A stretch of 9,282 nucleotides of DNA from an uncultured Prevotella sp. (lineage in GTDB: Bacteria; Bacteroidota; Bacteroidia; Bacteroidales; Bacteroidaceae), in NCBI GenBank assembly GCA_937892695.1, contig CALBJK010000218.1:1-9282 (forward strand). The letters run 5' to 3'. Position 1 is the first letter of the stretch; the number at the start of each line of letters is the position of its first letter. Shown in pieces: positions 1 through 7,327 of this stretch. The position numbers and the translations under genes were made by a program. The notes beneath the pieces are model-generated. The model ran no database searches. It was not told where the DNA came from and saw only the letters and a program-made list of their open reading frames with translations.

Positions 1-58
1 CCATCGCATTAAAAACGTCATATTAGCTGTTTTATTGTTCTTTAAACTATTTATCGGG

Positions 59-3000
59 TCATTCCTTGTCTATATCGCGCAAGACTTTGACCGCATCGCC
101 AACTGTCTTCACATCGGATACAATCATCGTACGCTTGCCTCCGACATCTTTCAACGTGCAGCGGCGTGCATTGGCCGTAATATAATCGAGCACTTTTCCG
201 AACGCGGCACTCTTGTAGTAGGCACTGTTCGGATTGGACACAAACTGCATCCTCATGCTTCCTTGCTTGAGTATAAGTTTCTCACAGCCCAAACGCTTGC
301 CGACACGCCTTAGAGGCACAACCTGAAGCAATTCTTCGCCTTCGTGAGGGATGGGACCGAAACGGTCTTCCAGACGATGACGATAAGCATCGAGGTCGGC
401 ATCAGTCACGATGTTGTCAAGCTCGCGATAAAGCAGCATACGCTCACTGCTACCCGGTACGTAACTGTCGGGAAAGTACATTTCGAGATCGCTTTCAACA
501 GCACAATCCTCAACAAACTCATCTCCCGAAATCTGTTGTCCGGCTGCGATTTCCTCCGAATACATGTCGGCAAACTCGTCGTTCTTCAGTTCGGTGACTG
601 CCTGATTTAGTATCTTCTGGTAGGTTTCGTAGCCGAGGTCTTCCATGAATCCGCTCTGCTCAGCACCTAAGAGATTTCCTGCACCGCGAATGTCGAGGTC
701 CTGCATGGCCAGATTGAAACCGCTCCCCAATTCAGAGAAGTTCTCCAAAGCTTCAAGGCGGCGACGCGCTTCTGTGTTAAGTACCGACTTAGGCGGAGCA
801 AGAAGATAACAGAACGCCTTGCGGTTTGACCGTCCGACACGTCCGCGCATCTGGTGAAGGTCGGAAAGGCCGAAACGGTGTGCGTCGTTGATAATTATGG
901 TGTTGGCATTGGGTATGTCGATGCCGTTTTCTACAATTGTAGTAGACAGCAACACGTCGTAGTCGTAATTGATGAAACCCATGAGTATTTTCTCCAGTTC
1001 TTCGGGATTCATCTGTCCGTGGCCGATAGCGACACGAGCATCAGGGACATATTTATGTATGAGGTTGGCTATCTCCTGTAACCCGGAAATGCGGTTGTTT
1101 ACAAAATAGACCTGTCCGTTACGGCTCATTTCAAAGTTGATGGCGTCGGCAATGATTTCATGGCTGAACTGATCAACTTCCGTCTGCACCGGATAACGGT
1201 TTGGTGGCGGAGTCCGGATTATGCTCATATCACGTGCTCCCATAAGCGAAAATTGCAAAGTACGGGGTATTGGAGTAGCCGACATTGTGAGGGTGTCGAC
1301 GTTGGTCTTCAGTTTACGTAACTTCTCTTTAGTAGCCACTCCGAATTTCTGTTCCTCATCAATAATGAGCAGTCCTAGGTCGTGCCATTTCACGGTCTTG
1401 CCTATCAGCTTGTGAGTTCCGACGAGTATGTCTACCTTGCCGTCCTTGAGGTCTTCAAGCACCTGATGGGTTTGCTTTGCCGAACGGGCACGCGACAGAT
1501 AGTCCACTCTGACAGGCATTCCGTCGAGACGGTCACGAAAAGTCTGATAGTGCTGGAATGCAAGCACGGTAGTCGGTACCAGAACAGCTACCTGCTTAGA
1601 GTCGCATGCGGCTTTGAAGGCAGCACGTATCGCCACTTCGGTCTTGCCGAAACCGACATCGCCACATATCAGACGGTCCATCGGGCGGTCGCGTTCCATA
1701 TCGGCTTTCACCTCCTGAGTAGCACGCAACTGGTCTGGAGTATCCTCGTAGAGGAAACTGGCCTCCAGTTCGTGTTGCAAATAGTTGTCAGGGCTGAAAG
1801 CAAAGCCTTTCTCATGCCTACGTTTGGAATAGAGTTTTATAAGGTCGCGGGCGATATCCTTGATCTTCTTCTTTGTCTTTTCCTTCAACCGTTCCCATGC
1901 CCCAGTTCCTAGTGCACTAAGGCGTGGAGGTTCGCCGGTATCGCTGCGACGGTACTTGGAAATTTTATAAAGCGAATGTATTGACACGTCAACAATGTCG
2001 CCGTGCTGATAGATTATGCGGATTACTTCTTGATAAGAATCGCCTACCGGAACGCGCATCAATCCTCCGAACTTACCTATACCGAAGTCGACATGTACGA
2101 TGAAGTCGCCTGGTTCCATCTCCTGCAACTCCTTCATCGTCAGTGCCATCTTACCTGCACGGGCTGTGTCGCTACGCAGATTGTACTTATGGAAACGGTC
2201 GAATATCTGGTGGTCTGTGAAAAAACAAGCTTTCTGTGTGTTATCGGCAAATCCTTCGTGCAGAGTGCGGTTGACAGCAGTGAACGGCAAAGACTGATTA
2301 TGCCCATCAGCGTCCCGACTGCCCTTGCAAAATTCATCGCTATCGAATATTTCGCGCAGACGCTTAGTCTGCTTGTCACTGTCGGCAAGAATATAAAGGC
2401 GATAGCCCTTCAATATGTAGTCTTCAAGCGACTTGCTGAGCAATTCGAAATTCTTATGGAAGAGCGGCTGCGGCGTAATGTCAAAACGTACTGTCAACTG
2501 CGGTGTACCCGTAGAGCCATGACCGAACTCTATGCGTCTGCGATCTGCCACGGAGTGAGAAAAGACTGACGGCGAGACAAGCATTGACTCACGTGTCAGA
2601 CTTTTCATTATTTCCTTCTGCTCCATTTCGGTCGCACCTTCGAGTTTTTCGGTAACAGCCTGTGAGGAAAAGCCGTCATTGTAAATTTTCTCAACCGTGT
2701 CGCAAACGTAGGCTGTATCTTTGAGCACAAGCAATGCGTCGTCGGTAAGGAAGCTCAAGAACGGCATCTTGTCAGAAACGGTCTTACCCAGTTCGGGAAC
2801 AATCTCTATAGAATCCTTCTTGTCGAGCGACAATTGGTTCTGTACATCAAATGTGCGGATGGTCTCTATGTCATCTCCGAAGAAATCCACTCGGTAGGGC
2901 AACTCAGAGCTGTATGAATAGACGTCAAGAATGCTCCCTCTGATAGCAAATTGCCCAGGTTCGTAGACATAATCTACTTCCTTGAAACCTAGTTCACGCA

Positions 3001-3493
3001 GTCTTTTGCCAATGGCCGTAAGGTCGGACGTTTGCCCGGTTGCCAAAGAGACTGTGCGCTCGTCGAGACGTTTCTGGGAAACAACAAGTTCGCTGACTGC
3101 CTCTGGACATGTCACAACGAACAGCGACTTTTCTGGATTTGTTTTTTGCCGCGACAAACGGCTGAGGGTTTCGGTGCGCAGAATCTCATTGGCTGCATCG
3201 CGCTGCCCGTATTTTACAGCTCTTCGATACGATGAAGGGAAAAACAGCACATCGTCTGTACCCAAGAGTTGTGTCAGGTCATGGAAAAAATAACCGGCTT
3301 CGTCAGCTTCCTGAAGAATGAACACTGCCGTAAACGTTTTTTTCTCAGTCAGAGCCGAAAACAGGACAGTAACAGCCGAAGCCATCATTCCGTCCAAATA
3401 AATAGTTCTTACTGTCTGGTCGCCCAGAGCTTTGGCTATAGCTCCGCATTGAGGCAGAGCGGCATAGATTTTTCTGATTTCCTGAATATTCAT
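59..3493 (-). CDS. mfd: Transcription-repair coupling factor Mfd
   Basis: Mfd removes RNA polymerase stalled at DNA lesions and recruits the UvrA/UvrB excision machinery to the transcribed strand. The 1144-residue product has the full family layout. An N-terminal UvrB-like region covers about residues 1-340 (YEPGQFAIRGSILDVY near 177-192). The RNA-polymerase-interacting CarD-like domain starts near 458 (PGDFIVHVDFGIGKFGGL). The SF2 translocase has Walker A GDVGFGKT at 611-618, DEEQ at 712-715, SATPIPRTL at 738-746 and QMRGRVGR at 881-888. The TRCF C-terminal domain covers about 1010-1100. Length is normal for the family and no key motif is missing. The ATG at 3493 is preceded by an in-frame TAG four codons upstream, so this start is firm. 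No Shine-Dalgarno is visible; the preceding small ORF ends in a TAATG overlap, so translation may be coupled. It diverges from the GH30 gene. Confidence 0.98.
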   Translation of the reverse strand: MNIQEIRKIYAALPQCGAIAKALGDQTVRTIYLDGMMASAVTVLFSALTEKKTFTAVFILQEADEAGYFFHDLTQLLGTDDVLFFPSSYRRAVKYGQRDAANEILRTETLSRLSRQKTNPEKSLFVVTCPEAVSELVVSQKRLDERTVSLATGQTSDLTAIGKRLRELGFKEVDYVYEPGQFAIRGSILDVYSYSSELPYRVDFFGDDIETIRTFDVQNQLSLDKKDSIEIVPELGKTVSDKMPFLSFLTDDALLVLKDTAYVCDTVEKIYNDGFSSQAVTEKLEGATEMEQKEIMKSLTRESMLVSPSVFSHSVADRRRIEFGHGSTGTPQLTVRFDITPQPLFHKNFELLSKSLEDYILKGYRLYILADSDKQTKRLREIFDSDEFCKGSRDADGHNQSLPFTAVNRTLHEGFADNTQKACFFTDHQIFDRFHKYNLRSDTARAGKMALTMKELQEMEPGDFIVHVDFGIGKFGGLMRVPVGDSYQEVIRIIYQHGDIVDVSIHSLYKISKYRRSDTGEPPRLSALGTGAWERLKEKTKKKIKDIARDLIKLYSKRRHEKGFAFSPDNYLQHELEASFLYEDTPDQLRATQEVKADMERDRPMDRLICGDVGFGKTEVAIRAAFKAACDSKQVAVLVPTTVLAFQHYQTFRDRLDGMPVRVDYLSRARSAKQTHQVLEDLKDGKVDILVGTHKLIGKTVKWHDLGLLIIDEEQKFGVATKEKLRKLKTNVDTLTMSATPIPRTLQFSLMGARDMSIIRTPPPNRYPVQTEVDQFSHEIIADAINFEMSRNGQVYFVNNRISGLQEIANLIHKYVPDARVAIGHGQMNPEELEKILMGFINYDYDVLLSTTIVENGIDIPNANTIIINDAHRFGLSDLHQMRGRVGRSNRKAFCYLLAPPKSVLNTEARRRLEALENFSELGSGFNLAMQDLDIRGAGNLLGAEQSGFMEDLGYETYQKILNQAVTELKNDEFADMYSEEIAAGQQISGDEFVEDCAVESDLEMYFPDSYVPGSSERMLLYRELDNIVTDADLDAYRHRLEDRFGPIPHEGEELLQVVPLRRVGKRLGCEKLILKQGSMRMQFVSNPNSAYYKSAAFGKVLDYITANARRCTLKDVGGKRTMIVSDVKTVGDAVKVLRDIDKE

Positions 3494-3579
3494 TACTTTC
3501 TATTGGCTGACGGCAGATTAGCAACATGTACTTTGAAGCCCTTCAATGTTGCCGTTATTGCAGGCGTAACGCTGCCCAT
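3493..3579 (-). CDS. Possible 28-aa leader peptide ORF overlapping mfd start
   Basis: An ATG at 3579 opens 28 codons (MGSVTPAITATLKGFKVHVA then NLPSANRK) ending in TAA at 3495-3493. The final A of this stop is the first base of the mfd ATG, giving a TAATG overlap of the kind used for termination-reinitiation coupling. The ORF lies downstream of a good minus-strand -7 element (3652-3645), so it would be inside the mfd leader. I recognise no family. It could be a genuine small protein, a leader peptide tuning Mfd translation, or chance. Codons are ordinary, and no ribosome-binding site is evident upstream. Only the overlap and position support it. Confidence 0.35.
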   Translation of the reverse strand: MGSVTPAITATLKGFKVHVANLPSANRK

Positions 3580-3644
3580 TATGAGTTGCCCATATAGCCG
3601 TCTTTACTTAAATGACGTAATAACAGCTTCCATTTTTGACAGTA

Positions 3645-3652
3645 CAAAAGTA
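3645..3652 (-). promoter_or_regulatory. Candidate -7 element of mfd promoter
   Basis: Read on the minus strand this is TACTTTTG, an exact match to the Bacteroidetes sigma-70 -7 consensus TAnnTTTG. It would start transcription near 3638, about 145 nt ahead of mfd. No clear TTTG -33 element is found at the expected 19-21 bp upstream, so the call rests on one box. Confidence 0.4.
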
Positions 3653-3835
3653 AAGAAAAAAGAGCAATTAGTATTTGTCTGTTCTATTAAATTTTGTTTT
3701 TATCTGACGTTATTCTTTTTTCGCATAGTCAAAGTGTCCGTACGAGCCAATGGCATCCATGACAATATTATTCTCTTTAGAAGTTTCTGATCAAAGAAAT
3801 TATAGCTTTAACGTAAGTCCCTGACGAATTATTTG

Positions 3836-3843
3836 TAATTTTG
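3836..3843 (+). promoter_or_regulatory. Candidate -7 element of GH30 promoter
   Basis: TAATTTTG matches the Bacteroidetes -7 consensus TAnnTTTG exactly and sits 32 bp before the GH30 ATG, giving a short leader with TSS near 3850. The -33 position has no TTTG (nearest is TTTA at 3807-3810, too far at 25 bp), so the gene may need an activator or the promoter is weak. The intergenic region 3653-3835 is AT-rich and I see nothing else in it. Confidence 0.45.
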
Positions 3844-3875
3844 CAAAGAATACCACGTAATAATATTACCAATCA

Positions 3876-5513
3876 ATGACAAACTCAAGAAACACGATCA
3901 TCCGGAAAGTAGCTCTATGTGTAGCTTTTACTATGTCCTGCATTGGAGGAACGACAGCACAGACTGCCACCGTCTACACTACGACAGCAGACGGCAACCT
4001 CAAACTTTCGAAAGCGTCAGTAACAGTAGATCCAGGCAAGTCGTCGGCTTCTAAGAAACTACTATTCAGCACGTCAGTAGAGCATCAGACCATTGACGGT
4101 TTCGGCTTCGCCCTCACCTACTCGTCATGCTATAACCTCATGCACATGAGCGAGTCCGACCGAGACCGTTTTCTCCGCCAGACTTATTCTCCAACGGAGG
4201 GTTACGGAGTAAGCTACGCACGCATAGCAATTGGCAGCTGCGACTTTTCCAGCCATATCTACTCACTGTGCGACGAAGAGGGCTTGGAACATTTTGCACT
4301 ACAAGATGACGAAACCAAATACATAGTACCAATACTGAAGGAAATAATTGCCATCAACCCTGCAATCAAAATAATCGCTGCTCCTTGGTCGTGTCCTCGA
4401 TGGATGAAATCGCTGACGGCTGAAGGCAACATACCCTGGGCCGTATGGACCGGAGGTTATCTCAATCCTCAATACCGACAGACCTACGCCGACTACTTCG
4501 TAAAATTCATAGAAACTATGAAACAGCAAGGCATCAATATCTACGCCGTAACTCCGCAAAACGAGCCTCTGAACGGAGGCAACACTGCCAGTACAAAAAT
4601 GCCATGGAATGCTCAAGCAGAATTCGTCAAAGTGCTTGCGTCGACATTCAAGCAAAAGGGTATAGGAACTAAAATATACGTTTACGACCATAACTTCAAC
4701 TACGACGACCAAAAAGACCAGAACGATTATCCGATAAAAGTGTACGATGCTCTCGGAACCGACTTTAACGGCAGCGAGCTTGTCGTAGGTTCGGCCTACC
4801 ATGACTACGGCGGCAACCCATCAGAACTTTCTGACATCCATCTCCAAAGGCCAGACAAGCAAGTCATCTTCACAGAAGCGTCACTTGGCGACTGGAATGA
4901 CGGACGAGAACTCGGACGAGGCAAGACAAATGTAAACAGCAAGACGCACCTAAACGAAGATATGGAACGTCTGATGATAGGTTTGCTAAACAAATACTGC
5001 ACTACCGTGACATATTGGAATCTGATGCTCGACAACAATGGTGGTCCGAAACTAAGAGGTGGCTGCCAGACTTGCTATGGAGCTGTCGACATCGATCAGG
5101 AGAATTACAGCAGCATCAGCCTGAACCGTCACTATTATGTTATCAGCCATGCATCTGCCGTAGTTCGTCCCGGAGCAGTATGGCTCGCATCCGGTCAGCT
5201 ATCAGGTATTGCAAGTGCAGCATTCCGAAACACCGACGGATCATTCGCCTTACTCATATCCAACAACAGCGCATCTGACATTGAAGCTGGACTGTCCGAC
5301 CGTTCTTTCAAATGGCACGTCGATGTCACTCTGCCTGCAGAAAGTATAGTTTCGGTTCTAATACCGGGCAATGGAATCGTCAACTCGATAAAGCATCCAG
5401 TAAAAGAACGGACTGATGACCAAAAATATTACAGTATCGACGGTAAAAGCATTACATCGCCTATAGCCGGACAGATATTCATACATAAAGGTAGAAAAGC
5501 TGTCAGGCGATAG
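3876..5513 (+). CDS. Secreted GH30-family glycoside hydrolase
   Basis: A retaining beta-glycosidase of clan GH-A, family GH30 (glucosylceramidase/beta-1,6-glucanase group). The (beta/alpha)8 domain begins near residue 70 with the family opening TIDGFGFALTYSS. The acid/base glutamate is E230 in TPQNEP and the nucleophile is E334 in VIFTEAS. APWSCPRWMKS (169-179) is another family hallmark. A C-terminal beta-sandwich follows from about 420. The N-terminus is a signal peptide: K11 then a hydrophobic stretch, with likely cleavage after TTA before Q29. C22 could instead act as a lipobox, but the preceding FTMS fits poorly. The last 35 residues (YYSIDGKSITSPIAGQIFIH, then KGRKAVRR) resemble the C-terminal tail found on many secreted Bacteroidales proteins, which suggests secretion-system sorting. 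The exact substrate (beta-1,6-glucan, glucosylceramide or a plant/fungal glycan) cannot be read from sequence. No SusC/SusD neighbours are present, so it is not inside a visible polysaccharide utilisation locus. Confidence 0.92.
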   Translation: MTNSRNTIIRKVALCVAFTMSCIGGTTAQTATVYTTTADGNLKLSKASVTVDPGKSSASKKLLFSTSVEHQTIDGFGFALTYSSCYNLMHMSESDRDRFLRQTYSPTEGYGVSYARIAIGSCDFSSHIYSLCDEEGLEHFALQDDETKYIVPILKEIIAINPAIKIIAAPWSCPRWMKSLTAEGNIPWAVWTGGYLNPQYRQTYADYFVKFIETMKQQGINIYAVTPQNEPLNGGNTASTKMPWNAQAEFVKVLASTFKQKGIGTKIYVYDHNFNYDDQKDQNDYPIKVYDALGTDFNGSELVVGSAYHDYGGNPSELSDIHLQRPDKQVIFTEASLGDWNDGRELGRGKTNVNSKTHLNEDMERLMIGLLNKYCTTVTYWNLMLDNNGGPKLRGGCQTCYGAVDIDQENYSSISLNRHYYVISHASAVVRPGAVWLASGQLSGIASAAFRNTDGSFALLISNNSASDIEAGLSDRSFKWHVDVTLPAESIVSVLIPGNGIVNSIKHPVKERTDDQKYYSIDGKSITSPIAGQIFIHKGRKAVRR

Positions 5514-5525
5514 AGTTGACCGCAT

Positions 5526-6305
5526 TTAGAGAACAAACTTGCGTAAAGCAAGAGCCACACCACCGTCGTCGACAGTTGAAGTAACATAGTCGGCGGCGGT
5601 TTTTACTTCGTCGCGAGCATTGCCCATAGCCACGCCTGTACCAGCACTTTTCAGCATTGTCACATCATTACCACCGTCACCGAAAGCCATTGTTTCACAT
5701 ATATCAAAACCTTCAGACCGAGCCATATCTTTCAGACCGAGACCTTTATCGGCTTGCGACGATGTTACATCACAGAAAGCAGGATACCAGCGTGCTGCCT
5801 GACAGCCATCAATATGCGACATCACCTTTTTCTCGGTATCTACATCAAAGAACGGCGTAATCTGAACAATGGGCTGCGTCATTACTTCAGACAATGGTAT
5901 GAGAACACGTTTGTAATCGATATTGAGCTGTCCCTCGACGATATCATCCATCTCCCTGGTATGGTTATGTACAGCCACACCGTCCAGCCCCATCACTATG
6001 CACCCAAACGACATTTCGTCTGACATGGCAATCATTGCTTCAGCCGAATCGTGAGGAATCTGTGCCAAACGCACATCACGGCCTCCTATGTAGCAATAGG
6101 CTCCGTTCACCGTCATATAACCGTCGACGTAAGGCTGTATTTCGTCTATGCCGTTAATAAATTGTCTGGGACGACCCGTAGCGATAAACACCTTAACACC
6201 CTTTGCCTTGGCTGCTGCTATAGCTTCGACTGCCGAATGCGGCACATGGTGGGTTTCAAAACTCACAAGCGTACCATCGATATCGAAAAATAATGCTTTT
6301 ATCAT
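5526..6305 (-). CDS. Cof-type HAD-superfamily phosphatase
   Basis: A 259-residue cytosolic HAD hydrolase of the Cof/YbiV (type IIB cap) group. These are Mg-dependent phosphatases acting on sugar phosphates, FMN/PLP or similar small metabolites. Motif I is D8-I-D10-G-T, with D8 the phosphorylated nucleophile. Motif II is T43 in FIATGRP. Motif III is K187 in DKGLGLKDMA. Motif IV is GDGGND 209-214 (D210, D214 for Mg). The cap lies about 83-185. I chose the ATG at 6305 because MIKALFFDIDGT is the normal family start and the bases just before it are A-rich, as in most Bacteroidales starts. An in-frame ATG at 6326 would add MGNKNNN. It is convergent with the GH30 gene, with 12 bp between stops and no visible terminator. 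Its 5' end abuts the tRNA terminator. Substrate unknown. Confidence 0.93.
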   Translation of the reverse strand: MIKALFFDIDGTLVSFETHHVPHSAVEAIAAAKAKGVKVFIATGRPRQFINGIDEIQPYVDGYMTVNGAYCYIGGRDVRLAQIPHDSAEAMIAMSDEMSFGCIVMGLDGVAVHNHTREMDDIVEGQLNIDYKRVLIPLSEVMTQPIVQITPFFDVDTEKKVMSHIDGCQAARWYPAFCDVTSSQADKGLGLKDMARSEGFDICETMAFGDGGNDVTMLKSAGTGVAMGNARDEVKTAADYVTSTVDDGGVALALRKFVL

Positions 6306-6345
6306 ATTATTATTTTTGTTACCCATCTGTCATACAGTAAAACAC

Positions 6346-6379
6346 AAGAGGGTACAGCCACTACTGACTGCACCCTCTT
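6346..6379. terminator. Bidirectional hairpin terminator beside tRNA remnant
   Basis: The arms AAGAGGGT (6346-6353) and ACCCTCTT (6372-6379) pair perfectly. A further CAG/CTG (6355-6357 with 6368-6370) pairs inside, separated by one A-C mismatch, with a 10-nt loop. T-rich tracts follow on both strands (TTTT at 6378-6381 on plus, GTGTTTT on minus). It lies just beyond the 3' end of the tRNA-Arg sequence read leftward, so it probably terminated the original tRNA transcript and insulates the HAD gene. Confidence 0.7.
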
Positions 6380-6385
6380 TTCCAG

Positions 6386-6432
6386 TGATTCCGCTGGGAT
6401 TCAAACCCAGGACCTTCAGAACCGGAATCTGT
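6386..6432 (-). other. 3' half of tRNA-Arg(CCG): attachment-site remnant
   Basis: On the minus strand this reads as the last ~47 nt of a tRNA. The anticodon arm is ACAGA-TTCCGGT-TCTGA: U33, anticodon CCG, G37, with 4 of 5 stem pairs. The variable loop is AGGTC. The T-arm is CTGGG-TTTGAAT-CCCAG. The acceptor 3' strand is CGGAATC with discriminator A; CCA is not encoded. Upstream sequence contains no D-arm and no 5' acceptor strand (expected GATTCCG), so it cannot be a working tRNA. A fragment from anticodon loop to 3' end, next to the native terminator, is the standard product of tyrosine-recombinase integration into a tRNA gene. The intact tRNA should lie at the far end of the element, beyond 9282. 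The tRNA identity is read from the anticodon alone. Confidence 0.7.
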
Positions 6433-6478
6433 GACTGACACAATACAGCATACTGATTATCAATCATTTTACATTTAT

Positions 6479-6499
6479 TTACGAACGTATTACGAACGT
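6479..6499. repeat. Tandem repeat TTACGAACGT x2 near att site
   Basis: Two identical 10-mers TTACGAACGT (6479-6488 and 6490-6499) start 11 bp apart, so they lie on the same DNA face. They are about 50 bp inside the element from the tRNA remnant, where integrase arm-type or excisionase sites are usually found. The rest of 6433-6662 has no supported gene; it is AT-rich and contains a small inverted repeat, TGATT-ATC-AATCA, at 6454-6466. Confidence 0.45.
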
Positions 6500-6662
6500 T
6501 TTCGTGGAAAATGCCAATTTCCATGCAAAAGTCTGTCTGGGCAGACATTAATGGCTCTGGCGAATTTGAAAAATTAATTGTTCCCATAAATCAATATTTT
6601 TGTTCATATCTGCATACATGAGAATAAGAGACTGCATCAACAGCCAACAATGGGACAACTTT

Positions 6663-7112
6663 TCACCTCCCTGACAGCAGACTTATTATCCTGTCCTTGT
6701 CGGCTATCCGTTCCTCAAGAAGCCTAATCTTCTCTTCGAGAAGTCTTATCTTTTCACGCAGTACCTCCGCGCTTTCCGTATGAAGCTCCACGTTATTCGT
6801 CTGAGTGCTGCCGTTGTTCACATTGTTTACTGTCGCATTGCCGTTGCCGTGAACCCTGTTGAACTCTTCGTTAATGGCATCGAGCTTTGCATCACCCTCA
6901 ACACCGCACAAACCGCAACCGGTAGTTAGCCATTCAATTGACACCTTAAAGAAATTGGCTACTTTGGATAAAGTTCTATCACCATTCTTGCCATTCGATA
7001 TTCTAACAAGATTTGCATAGTTTACATCGCAAGCTTCAGCGAGTTGTCTTAATGAATTATACCCATTATCATAAGCTAATTCCATCAAACGATCTTTAAT
7101 AGTCCTTGTCAT
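6663..7112 (-). CDS. XRE-family phage/element repressor with coiled-coil tail
   Basis: A 149-residue regulator. The XRE/Cro-type helix-turn-helix lies in residues 1-64: LRQLAEACDVNYANLVRISN (21-40) holds the two central helices, and VANFFKVSIEWLTTG (51-65) is the usual end of the fold. An Asn/Gly/Thr-rich linker (89-107) follows. Residues 114-147 form a leucine-heptad coiled coil (LREKIRLLEEKIRLLEERIA), likely for dimerisation or tetramerisation. There is no S24 peptidase domain, so it is not a LexA/cI-type autocleaving repressor. The start at 7112 has a strong GGGAGG Shine-Dalgarno (7119-7124) six bases upstream, unlike the core genes here. It is transcribed away from the 57-aa gene across a 245-bp region full of operator-like repeats, so it probably represses the rightward genes and itself. 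The target sites are inferred from position only. Confidence 0.85.
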   Translation of the reverse strand: MTRTIKDRLMELAYDNGYNSLRQLAEACDVNYANLVRISNGKNGDRTLSKVANFFKVSIEWLTTGCGLCGVEGDAKLDAINEEFNRVHGNGNATVNNVNNGSTQTNNVELHTESAEVLREKIRLLEEKIRLLEERIADKDRIISLLSGR

Positions 7113-7200
7113 ATTCTTCCTCCCGATTTTGTTGTTAATAATGCGTTTTGTTGCGAAAAATCGTATCTTATTCTTTAATCGTGTTAAAAACGATGTTAAA

Positions 7201-7220
7201 TATGCACTTTTATTGCATTT
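7201..7220. promoter_or_regulatory. Operator cluster, left arm
   Basis: TATGCACTTTTATTGCATTT contains two direct heptamers TGCACTT (7203-7209) and TGCATTT (7214-7220), 11 bp start to start, i.e. one helical turn. The whole 20-mer recurs inverted at 7286-7305 with 18 of 20 matches. It lies directly upstream of the -33 box of the rightward promoter, a suitable place for repressor or activator binding. Probable ligand: the adjacent XRE protein or one of the small HTH proteins. Confidence 0.6.
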
Positions 7221-7223
7221 TAT

Positions 7224-7254
7224 TTTGAAGTATATTTTGTTTTATATACTTTTG
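7224..7254 (+). promoter_or_regulatory. Canonical Bacteroidetes promoter for rightward operon
   Basis: TTTG at 7224-7227, a 19-bp spacer, then TACTTTTG at 7247-7254: an exact TTTG-N19-TAnnTTTG match. Predicted start is near 7261, about 97 nt before the 57-aa gene. A fifth heptamer-like TGCATTG (7253-7259, read on plus) overlaps the end of the -7 box. The promoter is bracketed by the two inverted operator clusters, so it should be tightly regulated. Confidence 0.7.
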
Positions 7255-7285
7255 CATTGTTCTTTTAAAGAACACGGGGCACATA

Positions 7286-7305
7286 AAGTGCAACAAAAGT
7301 GCATA
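7286..7305. promoter_or_regulatory. Operator cluster, right arm (inverted copy)
   Basis: AAGTGCAACAAAAGTGCATA is the inverted copy of the left cluster. It carries the heptamer AAGTGCA twice (7286-7292 and 7297-7303), again 11 bp apart, and lies just downstream of the predicted start site. Together with the left arm it flanks the promoter symmetrically, which would allow looping or roadblock repression. Confidence 0.6.
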
Positions 7306-7313
7306 TATTAAAG

Positions 7314-7327
7314 TATTTGCGCAAATA
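7314..7327. promoter_or_regulatory. Perfect 14-bp palindrome
   Basis: TATTTGCGCAAATA is a perfect palindrome in the leader of the 57-aa gene. It overlaps a candidate leftward promoter, so it may be a separate dimer-binding operator. Confidence 0.45.

Noticed and set aside
1382..2569. Long plus-strand ORFs of 176 and 188 aa inside mfd
   Set aside because: Antisense shadows of an intact, fully recognisable mfd; no start signals or family resemblance.
3604..3633. Nine-codon ORF (MEAVITSFK) near the predicted mfd transcript start
   Set aside because: Too short to separate from chance, and with no overlap to a downstream gene.
6386..6470. Functional tRNA gene
   Set aside because: No D-arm and no 5' acceptor strand complementary to CGGAATC can be found upstream; only the 3' half exists.
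6330..6587. 85-aa minus-strand ORF beginning MGTINFSNSPEPLMSAQ
   Set aside because: It reads straight through the tRNA remnant and terminator hairpin, and resembles no family; open by chance.
7177..7194. ATCGT...ACGAT inverted repeat as an additional operator
   Set aside because: Arms of only 5 bp in AT-rich DNA with no second copy; too weak to call.
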